From positions 52,125,372 to 52,189,371 of the forward strand of contig NC_079514.1 of NCBI RefSeq assembly GCF_000801105.2: a stretch of 64,000 nucleotides of DNA, read 5' to 3'. Position numbers and translations under genes: made by a program. The notes beneath the pieces are model-generated. The model searched no databases, was not told the DNA's origin, and was given only the letters and a program-made list of their open reading frames with translations. Source of the DNA: Raphanus sativus. Lineage: Eukaryota; Streptophyta; Magnoliopsida; Brassicales; Brassicaceae. Shown in pieces: positions 1-10,273 of this stretch (positions are counted from its first letter, which is position 1; the number at the start of each line of letters is the position of its first letter).

Positions 1-345
1 TAAGTTTTTAATATAAATATATTTTTATAATAATTAAATTAAATAATGATTTTAAAATATATATAACCCGCAAATAACCACAAAATTAAGCAGAGCAGGT
101 GCGAGTACAAAATTATTTATTTGCGGATTGTGCGGGTCATATTTTTTAACAAAACAAAATTGAAAACCCGCAGGTTGGCAGATCAGTGGGGTGAGTTCGA
201 CCTGCAATCCAGCCTTAATCGTGCGCATACCGGATCAATTTTTAAATTGTTATTATTTAATAAAATATATTTTGATTAAAATTTATACACAAATATGATT
301 ACAAAAATACAAATATAATCAGAAAGAAAAAACAAATATAAAACA
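1..345 (+). repeat. Interspersed repeat, copy A
   Basis: This stretch is clearly similar to 1518-1875 in the same orientation. Shared blocks include the run from the 'ggatcaatttttaaattg' segment (about 231-248 and 1752-1769) through 'tacacaaatatgattacaaa'. Both copies contain GC-rich islets rich in 'gcgggt' embedded in AT-rich DNA. No coding capacity is visible. It is probably a non-autonomous transposon or part of one; its left boundary may lie outside the window. Confidence 0.55.
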
Positions 346-1517
346 AAAAAATAAAAGGGCGGGTCAAAATCTAATATATTCTATTAATTCTGCAGTTTGC
401 CCTATTGATAAAAGTTGTATCTACTTTTTAAATTTTATAACTGCATCTACAATATAAAGTAAATATAACTGCACTAGAATATTATTTAACCGTACGTAAC
501 TTACTAACTTCCTTATTTTCATCAAGAGCATACAATATATGTGGGGCCCATGTTCTATCACTTACTTTCTTTTACAGTTTTTTATTTTTTTAGCAGTCTT
601 TTTATAATTAGAAAACACAATCGTGATAAGTGATTATTTCCCATACAAAGCTAACAAATCTTTCATCCTTTTTTTTTGATCAACAAACGTTTCATCTAAA
701 TTTTTCAGGGAACTTGGGTCAAAGCTAACAAGTCGATTATAACAAATCGTCATAAGTTATAGTTGTTGTTGAAGACACTTGGATGATAACCTTAGAGAAA
801 GTTGCAGGAAACTTAAAAAGATGTCTTTAGGAAGAAGAAGATTTAATAACGATTATGCCATTAATGAAAAAACAAAAATAAAAACTAAAAGATCTTTTCC
901 AGATCACGAGACCAATTAGTTTAATAGGTTAACGGGTCTAAATAGATTTATATTATTATCATAGGTCAAAATTTTTTAAATTTATATTTATGCTATTAAA
1001 ATTCATAGATTTATGTTCACGTAACTAACTAAACGAATATACATAACAAATAGTTGTACAAGATCTATAAGTTATATGCAATTTGTACAAACCAAAACTT
1101 TTTTCTTTTTACAAACCCAAATTTAATAAATGGATATACGTATAAGGCTTATATGTTATATGTAGTTTCTTCGAACCCAAACTAAATATACATATTTTCA
1201 AACTGAACGTTCAACCACATTCTTATTTAGGAATGAGAATACATGTGATGTTTCAAAATATAAATACTGATGTTACATTTTCATAAATAATATTCCATCA
1301 TGAGAATATAACGGGAACTTGGACAATGATAAATCCTTTTGATTGGCATTGAAATTACATATTTAAATTATTGTATTGTTTTGACCAAAACGAAAAAAAA
1401 CAAATTAAAATTATGATCTGACCTCAACTTTCAAACCATATATCTTAATTAAGTTTCAAATATTATTTTATTTAAATCAAAATATATAACTGTATATGAA
1501 TTTTGATAATAGATAAA
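346..1517. other. AT-rich intergenic DNA, no gene seen
   Basis: Very AT-rich sequence between the two repeat copies. I see no coding frame, RNA gene or clear transposon terminus. Confidence 0.5.
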
Positions 1518-1875
1518 AGGTTTATTATAAATATATTTTTATATATCTTTACAATTATTATATTAAAGAATTATTGTTTAAAAAAATACAACTCGCAGAT
1601 AACCGCAAAATTAAGCGGAGCGGGTACAAAATTATTTGTTTGCGGTTTATACGGGTCAGATTTTTTGATCAGAACAAAATTGAAACCTGCGGATTAGCGG
1701 GTCAGCGGGCCGGGTTCGATCCGCAACCCATCCTTAACCGAACGTATACCGGATCAATTTTTAAATTGCCGTTATTTAATAATATATATTTTGATTTATA
1801 CACAAATATGATTACAAAGAAACATACGAATATAATCACAAAAAAACACATATATAAAAACTAAATTTAAAACAA
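1518..1875 (+). repeat. Interspersed repeat, copy B
   Basis: Second copy of the repeat at 1-345, same orientation and about 1.5 kb downstream. The copies differ by scattered substitutions and small indels, so the duplication is not recent. Small open frames here (for example 1574-1864) are low-complexity and do not look like protein. Confidence 0.55.
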
Positions 1876-2455
1876 AATAGTTTAGAATATATCTTTATAT
1901 AAATGTTTTTTTCTTGACTAATATTTAACTATAATTTTTTGAATCTTATTTTTAAATTTATAATAAAAATATTATCTTCAGATAGCAACACAATATATAA
2001 GATTTATCTTGTTTTTAAATGTTTTTGATAATTTTGTTATATTATTTTAGAATTAATTATTTAATATTTAATATTTGCTATAAAATATAATTTTAGATGA
2101 TAAAATAAAATTTATTAAATTTATTGTTTAAAATAATAAATTAGTAAATCAGTTAGAAACTAATAATAAATCAATAACCTAGCTAACTAAAACCTAATAA
2201 AAATATTTAAAAATTAGAAAATAACTTTATTTTAATAAAGCATACTAAATTTAATATTAGTAAAAATTGTTTTTAATATATATAAAATTTATTAAGGTTA
2301 TTTTTAAAATTTATAAATTAGCGAATTAGATAGAAACAAATAATAAATCAATGATTTACCTAAAAACTAATAAAAATATGACAAATAAGCAAAATTACCT
2401 AAAAAATGGAGAACATGACAAATCAGCAAATTTACTTCTCAAATAATAGTATAGA
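1876..2455 (-). mobile_element. Helitron 5' terminus (minus strand), rest unresolved
   Basis: Read on the minus strand, position 2455 begins TCTATACTATTATTTG directly after an A (the T at 2456). This matches the plant Helitron 5' consensus TCTMTAYTA with insertion at A^T. The element extends leftwards. I did not find a convincing hairpin plus CTAG 3' end between 1 and 2400, so it is truncated or ends outside the window. The left boundary given here is only the edge of the neighbouring repeat. Confidence 0.4.
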
Positions 2456-2660
2456 TAGATGGCTACCTTGCATTGTTTTTTTCCTTTGCTAAATACCTAA
2501 CCTTTTTATAAAAAAATTAAATTCCTAACCTTGCATATTTTTAGTTTTTAATTGACAGTTCTAAAAGTAAAAAGTCATAACTTTATTTTTTTTTTAAATT
2601 AATCTTTTGGCAGTTATCAACTAAATCCTTCATTTTTAGTTTGTTGTTTTAATTTTTAAC

Positions 2661-2690
2661 TAGATTTTGATCCGCCCTTGAAAGGGCGAG
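2661..2690 (-). mobile_element. Helitron 3' terminus (minus strand)
   Basis: On the minus strand a hairpin with arms CGCCCTT/AAGGGCG is followed about 10 nt later by CTAG (2660-2663 on the plus strand) and then T. This is the hairpin-plus-CTRR signature of a Helitron 3' end. The matching 5' end should lie at a higher coordinate; none is clear before 3858, so this copy may have been interrupted by the next one. Confidence 0.5.
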
Positions 2691-3858
2691 GTTTTTTTGT
2701 TGTTTTTCAGCATAAAGATCAACTATTATTCATTTTAATTATATAAACTGTAACATGATCAAGTTTCAATTATGCGGGTTTGTAATAGTATGTACAGTAT
2801 GACGAAATTTAAAATGCGTCATACAATCGTTTTGTGTTTGTAATAAGTTAAACAATGTTTTATCCAAAATTCTTACTTGGACTATTATATAATTTTAAAT
2901 TTTATAATTATATAAAATATTGCTAAAAATGCGGGTTGTTTTCACTTATTAACCCAAAAATTAATTTAAAAATTACTAAAATTAATTTAAAAATTACTAT
3001 TATTTTTGTTTCAAATCATAACAATTGATTTCTTATATTTTTATTATTTGTTTTTTCTCTTCAAAATAAAAATAAATATAACAAATATTTGGTCAAGAGT
3101 GATTTGAATGAATTTATAATTTTTATTAAAGAACATATAATTTAAAAGTTTTTTGAAAATAATATTGAGTTTTAAGAAGTGTTTTCATATTCGACCTAGA
3201 TCTGCTGAACTGGTAGACCCGTACCATGTATATAATTTAGTTCGGATTTAAAGAAAAAAATCGTTAATTAAAAATCGATATAACCCGGTAAAACCCAAAA
3301 ATTCATTATTAACATGTGATCTAATACCAATGATCAAATAAAACATAAAATATTTTATAGTATTTTGACTTTTTTATTAAATTAATCATATACCTTTTAA
3401 TATTACATAAACTTGTGGTCTTTAAAAATTGATGATATTTTTATTATGTCATCCAAATAAAAAGATAATATGAAAACTTATTAATATGAAAATATTAGTT
3501 TATTTTTGTTATTAATAACCTATTATAAGTTTGTATTTTTCTATTTTTCTATTTTAGATTTAAAATTAATTTTATGATACATAGATTTAAGAAAATAACT
3601 ATAATGTCATTATGTTTTTTTATTAATTTAGTTACAGAATATATATGTCTAATATCTGAACATAAAATATTTATATTAAATAATAGTAGCATATTTTATA
3701 AATATGTGTAAGCCCATTATTTATTGATCCATTTAAATATATTTCTGCAGGCCCAAAACTAAAAGACTCAAATGCCATTAATGAATTTTATCATCCTTTT
3801 AAAAATTAAGGATATTTTTAGAAAATTTAAAGCATTCATTAAGGGCATAATTTGTGAA

Positions 3859-3888
3859 CTAGATCTTGATCCGTGCGACCGCACGGGT
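3859..3888 (-). mobile_element. Helitron 3' terminus (minus strand)
   Basis: On the minus strand the palindrome CCGTGCGGTCGCACGG is followed by ATCAAGAT and CTAG, then T at 3858. This is a strong Helitron 3' end. The partner 5' end at higher coordinate is not clear; TA-rich sequence near 4576 is only a weak match. The 3.9-4.8 kb region holds no recognisable gene. Confidence 0.55.
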
Positions 3889-4841
3889 ATTAATTTTCTG
3901 TTTTAATTTTTATTTATTTATACTAAATGATGTATTTGTAATACTTGATCATTTTACATTGACTACATTAGGGATGTGTATTTGGATACCCACTGATTCT
4001 GTCAAAATCTATTTGGGTTTGAAATTCCCGAGTTTAAAGATTTCAGCAACATTCAAATATTTATAAATTTTGTTTTCGCTTTGATTCGGGTATTTGTGAA
4101 TTCGGTTCAGATACGGATAACCCGTTTGAATTATTTTAAAATATCTAAATTAAAATTTTTAAAATAGGCCAAAATACCTTAAAACATAACTTTAATTTTT
4201 TAAAATTAATATTTTCAACTAAATCCTTCATTTTTGAGTTTGTTTTTATTTTCAAATACAACAATGAAAATTATTTAATACTAGCTTTTTGGAATGCATG
4301 CATACGTTTCTTTTATTGGGACTTTCGAATGCGTTACTTAGCATTTACCAAATAGTTTGACCTTTTTCGTTTTTAAATGGTTCTTTATCAATAAATTCTG
4401 AAACTGATTTAACGTCTAAGAGTCGAAGGATCTTCCGTTGATCAATGATAAAAAAAAAAGATATTTACTACTCAGGGAATATGAAAGGATAATTAAGTCA
4501 AAAAAAGAATATGAAAGGATAAGGAATTAAGGATCATTAATAAATTTGTATTCAGTCTCACGTTAAATTTTCGATTTAGTATAATAAAGATTTACATGAG
4601 CCAATATCCGTTAAATGTGTATTACAGATTTCTTTTTGACGAAAATGTGTATTATAGATAAAGAAAGTAATCCCTAACAAATAAAATAATCAGAAAATAA
4701 AAGATGATTAGATATCCTTATCCAACAAGCCCTAGTAATTAGTAAACCTTGCAAAAGACGTTACGTGGGTTTCATTAACAAACAAAAAATCAGTTTCAAA
4801 GGACCAATCAATGTTCTCATAAGATCATAATATCATAAAAG
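3889..4841. other. Intergenic DNA, no gene seen
   Basis: AT-rich sequence between a Helitron end and the fructokinase promoter repeats. A small open frame at 3866-4066 overlaps the Helitron hairpin and is not credible. Nothing else is recognised. Confidence 0.5.
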
Positions 4842-5207
4842 AATCAATCAAATATTTCTGTATTAATTAGTTACCAAATACAATTTCCAATATTTTGGAT
4901 AAAAACAATTTTAACTGGATAAATCTAGTGGATCTGACTAAACCAAAGATCAGAATATTATGCAATAGACCAATCAAACATTTTGATATTAACTAGTTAC
5001 CAAATACATTTGTCAATATTTTGAATAAAAACAATTGTAACTGGATAAATCCCTAAATCTATTAGATTTTCATTTAAATTAATAACAATGCTAGCGGACT
5101 GACAAAACGAAAGTCATGAAATTAACCAATCAAATATTTCGATAGTAATTACTTACTAAATACAATTTCCAATATTTCAGATAAAAACAATTTTAACTGG
5201 ATAAATT
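4842..5207 (+). repeat. Three imperfect repeats upstream of the fructokinase gene
   Basis: An approximately 85-bp unit occurs three times, near 4846-4925, 4970-5046 and 5131-5207. Each has an 'accaatcaaa'-type start, 'taccaaatacaatttccaat' or a close variant, and ends 'aacaattttaactggataaat'. Copies are separated by 35-90 bp of unlike sequence. They lie 150-500 bp upstream of the ATG of the following gene. They could be promoter duplications or a repeat; no function is shown. Confidence 0.7.
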
Positions 5208-5261
5208 TAAATTTTAATTAAAATTTATTAAATATCTGGTGGATTTGATCCTAAGAAAGTG

Positions 5262-5269
5262 TATATAAA
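5262..5269 (+). promoter_or_regulatory. TATA box of the fructokinase gene
   Basis: TATATAAA lies 85 bp upstream of the ATG at 5354, a normal distance for a plant TATA box with a 5' leader of about 50-60 nt. Confidence 0.6.
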
Positions 5270-5353
5270 CCCTCCTTCGTTCTCCAGCACATCTCATATC
5301 CAAAACATAATCTCTCCCACAGTTCTGTAACATAAACACTCTCCGACCACAAA

Positions 5354-6781
5354 ATGGCTACATTCAACGGCGAGAAAAGCTTGATCGTGAGCTTCGGCGA
5401 GATGCTCATCGACTTTGTCCCCACCGTCTCCGGCGTATCACTCTCCGAGGCTCCTGGCTTCATCAAGGCTCCCGGTGGTGCACCTGCCAACGTTGCTATT
5501 GCTGTCTCTCGTCTCGGTGGTCGTGCTGCTTTTGTCGGAAAGCTCGGGGACGATGAGTTCGGTCACATGCTCGCCGGAATCTTGAAACAAAACGGTGTCT
5601 CTGCTGAAGGAATCAACTTCGACACTGGAGCTAGGACGGCGCTAGCGTTCGTGACGCTTAGATCTGATGGAGAACGTGAGTTCATGTTTTACCGGAACCC
5701 TAGCGCCGACATGCTCCTCCGTCCCGATGAGCTTAACCTCGATCTCATCAGATCTGTACGTTATTTTGACTTTTAGATAACTACTAATTATGTTTTTGTA
5801 TGTAACGGTTGTTTCTACACCTAACGTAAAGGTGAAGTTAGGTTTGTATGTAACGGTTGTTGATATGACCTAACGTAATTGTCAAGTTAACCTTGCTAAT
5901 ATATTTACCTGTTAACGAAACCTGTGTATGTAATGGTTGTTGATAAACCTAATGGAGAGGTGAAGTTAGGTTTGTATGTAACATTTTGATAAACCTAACG
6001 TAGTGGTCAAGTTGCATTAATAAAATGCTCTGTTTTTTTTTACAGGCCAAGGTGTTCCACTATGGATCCATAAGTCTCATCGTTGAGCCATGTAGATCTG
6101 CTCACCTGAAAGCCATGGAGGTGGCTAAAGAAGCCGGTGCGTTGCTCTCTTATGACCCAAACTTGAGGCTACCTTTGTGGCCTTCCAAGGAAGAAGCTAA
6201 GAAGCAGATTCTTAGCATCTGGGACAAAGCTGAAGTGATCAAAGTCAGTGATGAAGAGCTTATGTTCTTGACTGGATCTGATAACGTTGATGATGAGACT
6301 GCTCTGTCTCTGTGGCATGATAACTTGAAACTTCTCTTGGTCACTTTGGGTGAGAAGGGTTGTAACTATTACACCAAGGTAAATGGGTTTTTTCAAGAGT
6401 TTTTCTTCTAATGCATATGACTTTTACCATTAAACGTTTCTTATGATTACAGAGCTTCCGTGGATCTGTTGATCCTTTCCATGTGAACGCTGTGGATACA
6501 ACTGGTGCTGGTGATTCATATGTTGGTGCCTTGCTTTGCAACATTGTTGATGACCGCTCTGTTCTTGAGGTACAAAAATACAAACAACCTAACATTATCT
6601 GATCAGTCTAAGACCATTTCTGAATCATTGGTTGTTGTGTCTATAACTACAGGATGAAGCTCGTCTGAGGGAAGTGCTAAAGTTTGCTAATGCATGTGGA
6701 GCCATTACAACTACCAAGAAAGGAGCAATTCCAGCTCTTCCTACAGTGTCTGAGGTTCAAACTCTCCTGAATGCAAACTGA
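5354..6781 (+). CDS. Fructokinase (pfkB family), four exons
   Basis: Phosphorylates fructose to fructose 6-phosphate with ATP in the cytosol, feeding sucrose cleavage products into glycolysis and starch synthesis. Exons are 5354-5755, 6046-6378, 6453-6569 and 6653-6781, all phase 0 with GT-AG introns, giving 326 residues, the usual length of plant fructokinases. The pfkB signature 1 ([16 protein letters not shown]) lies near residues 40-56. Signature 2 ([14 protein letters not shown], with the catalytic Asp of GAGD) is near residues 260-273. By gene order it is the counterpart of Arabidopsis At3g59480. Intron 1 carries internal imperfect repeats of a 'gtatgtaacggttgttgata' unit. The first exon is GC-rich relative to the surroundings, as expected for coding DNA. 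I see no disruption. Confidence 0.95.
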
Positions 6782-7009
6782 TCTACAACCAGAGTTTTCA
6801 CTTTCTTGTTTTTAATTGTTGGCTTTGTGCTTTGGTTCTGTGTTCATAGAACTGATTTGAATCTGTTACCTTATGAATAAAAACTGGTTACCAAGTCTAC
6901 TGAACAACTGTTTTTTTTTAAGTAGTGAAAGCCTTTAAAGAACAATTGCTTGAGGGTAACATTCAGAAACTTGCAAATCCAAAGAACTCCAAACGTGTTT
7001 GCATTTTTC

Positions 7010-8287
7010 TCACCTTGAACTCATCCTCTCCATAAATGCTTCAGCCCACACTTCCTTGCTACCTCCCATACTCAGATCATACGGCACCGAGAAACTGCAC
7101 AAACACACACTCGGTTAGTTATTTTCATAGATGCACTGTTGTATATAGTCAGCAGAATCACCATCTTGGTTTTGAAGACTTTGTTACCTTGTTAGCTCTT
7201 CTAAATGAGAGTCTTCAACAGTTGTACCGCTCCTGAAAGATCTTTAAAGTTAGATATCACAATAACGTTCAGAAAGCTAAAAGATTAGAAAAGAAAAAAT
7301 GCAGTAATAGCAAACCTTTGTACTAGAACTTTGAAGATGCGGAGAGACTTGGTTGAGAGGTTGTAGATCGCTTCTTCTATATGGTCTGTGCCGAATAAAT
7401 ACACAACCGGATAGTCCAGCAGCCATCTGCTAATACAGATTGAACACTGCTTGATAAACTAAGATGACATACAGTGAAATTAATGAGGAGATGAATTTGG
7501 AGATTACCCGTTTAGTGTTGGGATTGTAACCTTAGTGTCATGTAAGCAGCAAGTAAGATCAATGAGTAAAGAAGACTGAGATGTGGCATCATTATTGCTC
7601 CCATCTAAAGGAAATGTGGAAGAGAATAGCTTCTGAATAGACCCAAGCTGCATCCCCAGATCACTTTCTTTGCTTTGCTGTAACATCTTTGAACAGACAA
7701 ACAAACGCAAGAGTGAGATCAGATCCAATTAGATAAGAGATCAAACCACTGAAACAAAGAGGAACCTGTGGAGGATCTTGTTCGAGGTCGACGAAGAACA
7801 ATCCAGGCTCTGAACTCAACCACTTGGGCAGACTTGTTACATTGATGAGGTAAATCATATCCTCTATAACCATAACCCTCAGATCATTGAAAACTGGTAA
7901 ACCCTACAAGCAGGAACAAAACCAGCTTTATACTCACTCAAGTACTAATGTTGCTTGCTTGAAGAGGAAGGAACTAACCTCTTGGAGAAGCTGAAGAAGT
8001 GAAAGCAAGCGAGCCTGAAGCTCAGGCATCTTGCCACCATAGTCAATCATCACAACTGGTCTCATTCCAGAACATAGTGCCAGCACATCTGTTCCAATTT
8101 ACAAACTGAGATCATTCATACTAGAGTCTAAAGTCCCAAACTTTTGATAAAACCCAGCAAGCAAAATGCACAAAAGTGGCTTCATTTATGTACAACGATC
8201 TCAATCAAAAGCATCATCAAGGTTGAATTTGGAAGAAGAGAAACCTATATATCGAGGCGGCGTTTGGAAGTGGTTTTGAGTCTCCAT
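7010..8287 (-). CDS. Conserved plant protein of unknown function (possibly DUF4504/UPF0739, C1orf74-like)
   Basis: Seven exons on the minus strand join in one frame: 8287-8245, 8088-7979, 7903-7766, 7686-7508, 7429-7316, 7232-7188 and 7094-7010, coding 237 residues. The product has a segment 'MRPVVMIDYGGKMPEL' in exon 2, 'VMVIEDMIYLINVTSLP' in exon 3, 'WLLDYPVVYLFGTDH' in exon 5, and ends 'VPYDLSMGGSKEVWAEAF...MSSR'. I see no signal peptide or membrane segment. The assignment to DUF4504/UPF0739 is from memory of the family and is weak; gene order points to At3g59490. The start is uncertain: an upstream ATG at 8349 opens a protein-like frame that runs into TAG just at the exon 1 donor, whereas the ATG at 8287 splices cleanly into exon 2. 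The gene is transcribed divergently from the YIF1-like gene. Confidence 0.75.
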
Positions 8288-8658
8288 TTGATCTGAGAGA
8301 GAGAAGAGTTCAGACATTGAAGTATTTCCTCAGAGCTCGGAACCTCCATCTCTTCGTCTCTCTATTGAGAATCACTTGCTTGATCGTTCTCCTAGCTTGG
8401 AGGCATTTTTTTTATTTGGAACAGTTACAGTACAAACCCCTAAACTTTTGAAAGTCAACATAATTAAACCCTAAACTTTTTTTTCTTATCTATCACTTCC
8501 TTGTTGATCGTTCCTCCACCCAGTTTCGACGCTTTTTTATAACTAGAAATATTTTCAATACAAACCCTGAGCTTTAGATTTCTTTCATAAATTACTCTAA
8601 ACTTGTTTTTGTGTCTCCGATGTTAAGAAAGTAAAAATATATACGTGTCTAACTTATA

Positions 8659-8692
8659 TTGGTTGAATCTCACACGTGCGAGATTCAACCAA
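8659..8692. promoter_or_regulatory. Perfect 13-bp inverted repeat with ACACGTG loop in a divergent promoter
   Basis: TTGGTTGAATCTC (8659-8671) and its exact reverse complement GAGATTCAACCAA (8680-8692) flank the 8-nt loop ACACGTGC, which contains a CACGTG-like G-box/ABRE core. It sits in the 0.7-kb region between two divergently transcribed genes (minus-strand gene ending at about 8350, YIF1-like gene with a probable 5'UTR exon near 8750-8830). It could be a regulatory element or a small transposon remnant. Confidence 0.5.
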
Positions 8693-9074
8693 TCACACAC
8701 GACTTTCCGTTGATCTATTGATATTCATCACTTCGCATTCCATTCCACCGGAAACTTAGCCGGCGAACGAATCAAATCAACCGAGAAAGCAAGGTTCTCG
8801 ATCTATCACCTCCTTCACACCTTCCCTTCAGGTCTGCATGTATGATACTCAAAAGCCCTAGATTAGCAATGTCCGTAGCTTCGAAGCTCGAACCCTCTTG
8901 ACTCGATCTTTTCCTCTAATTGCATAATTTGATACTAGAAAGAAAGATCATTTGATTGTTGGGTTGTTAAAACAAGAATCATTCTCAAAGAAATTTTCCT
9001 TCTTTGTGCGTTTGAGCTTTGCAATTAGTTAAATTTAACCTCTTTATACTCTGTTTTTGCGTTTAATGGCAGAG

Positions 9075-10131
9075 ATGTACAACAACAACATGGGACCACA
9101 GCCAGGGATGCCAATGCCTCAGGCCGTTCCTCAGCCTAACCCTTTCGGCAATGCCTTCTCTGGACCTGGCTCTGGCCTTATCCGGAGTGGCCTGGGTGCT
9201 TATGGGGAGAAAATATTCGGATCCAGCTCTGAGTATGTGCAGAGCAACGTAAGTTACTTAAAACCCTCCTTGTGTTCATTACTTAGCGTTTCATTAGTTT
9301 TTTTTTTTTAACTCTAGTTGTTGATGTGAACAGATAACTCGTTACTTCTCCGATCCTCAATACTATTTCCAAGTGAATGACCAGTACGTGAGGAACAAGT
9401 TGAAGATTGTTCTGCTTCCTTTCCTTCATAGGGTAAGAGGAAAAGGCTTTGCTTTGTTTTTGGTATGTTCTTTATGTTTTTTGGGGTTCTTATAAGTCTT
9501 GCTGTTACCTTAACAGGGTCACTGGGCTAGAATCTCTGAACCTGTTGGTGGTAGACTTTCATACAAGCCTCCGATATATGATATTAATGCTCCAGATTTA
9601 TACATTCCGCTCATGGCCTTTGGCACATATCTTGTTCTCGCTGGTTTATCACTAGGACTCTTTGGGAAGTAAGTTCTTTATTAACTTATATCTTTTCATG
9701 TGTATATGTCTTTTTTTCAACCTTTTGATTCTGAATTTTCTAGGTTTTCTCCGGAAGCTCTGAACTGGCTTTTTGTGAAAGGAATGGTTGGATGGTTTAT
9801 GCAAGTCATGCTGCTGAAGATGACATTGGTTTCATTGGGTAGTGGAGAAGCACCACTCTTGGATATCGTGGCGTATGCAGGGTATGCTTTCACGGGTCTC
9901 TGCTTAGCTGTTCTTGGCAAGATCATGTGGGGATACTCTTACTATGTTCTGATTCCGTGGACCTGCTTGTGCACCGGGGTTTTCTTAGTGAAGACAATGA
10001 AGCGAGTTCTCTTTGCTGAAGCTAGGAGTTATGACTCGAGCAGGCATCACTACCTCTTGATCTTTGTAGCGTTAGCTCAGTTCCCTCTTTTGATCTGGCT
10101 TGGTAACATTAGTGTCAATTGGCTCTTTTGA
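9075..10131 (+). CDS. YIF1/HRF1-family integral membrane protein, four exons
   Basis: Yif1-type proteins are Golgi/ER multi-pass membrane proteins that bind Yip1 and Rab GTPases and act in ER-to-Golgi vesicle transport. Exons are 9075-9248, 9334-9432, 9517-9668 and 9744-10131 with GT-AG introns, giving 270 residues. The N-terminal 40 residues are Pro/Asn/Gly-rich ([13 protein letters not shown]); a conserved core 'PFGNAF...[16 protein letters not shown]' follows. About five hydrophobic segments fill residues 135-270, ending 'GNISVNWLF'. The start is set at the first Met after a likely 5'UTR intron (donor after 8831, acceptor AG at 9072). If that intron is not spliced, an in-frame ATG at 9066 adds three residues. 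Gene order and sequence point to At3g59500. Confidence 0.92.
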
Positions 10132-10273
10132 AATGACATTACGTTTTACATGTTGTGAAAAAAACACCATTGGGGCGTCTCAATATTCTGTTTTGAATGT
10201 CATTTTTTCTATCATGATTACAAACAAACAAGGGCATGGACTTTGATCACATGATTATACTTTCTCATAGAAA

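Noticed and set aside
2455..3888. One complete Helitron from 2455 to 2660 or 3859
   Set aside because: The start at 2455 and the ends at 2660 and 3859 are all minus-strand features, and a minus-strand 3' end must lie left of its 5' end. They cannot pair with each other.
7036..7236. Plus-strand frame of 66 codons
   Set aside because: It is antisense to exons 6-7 of the minus-strand conserved gene, which have matching splice sites and frame.
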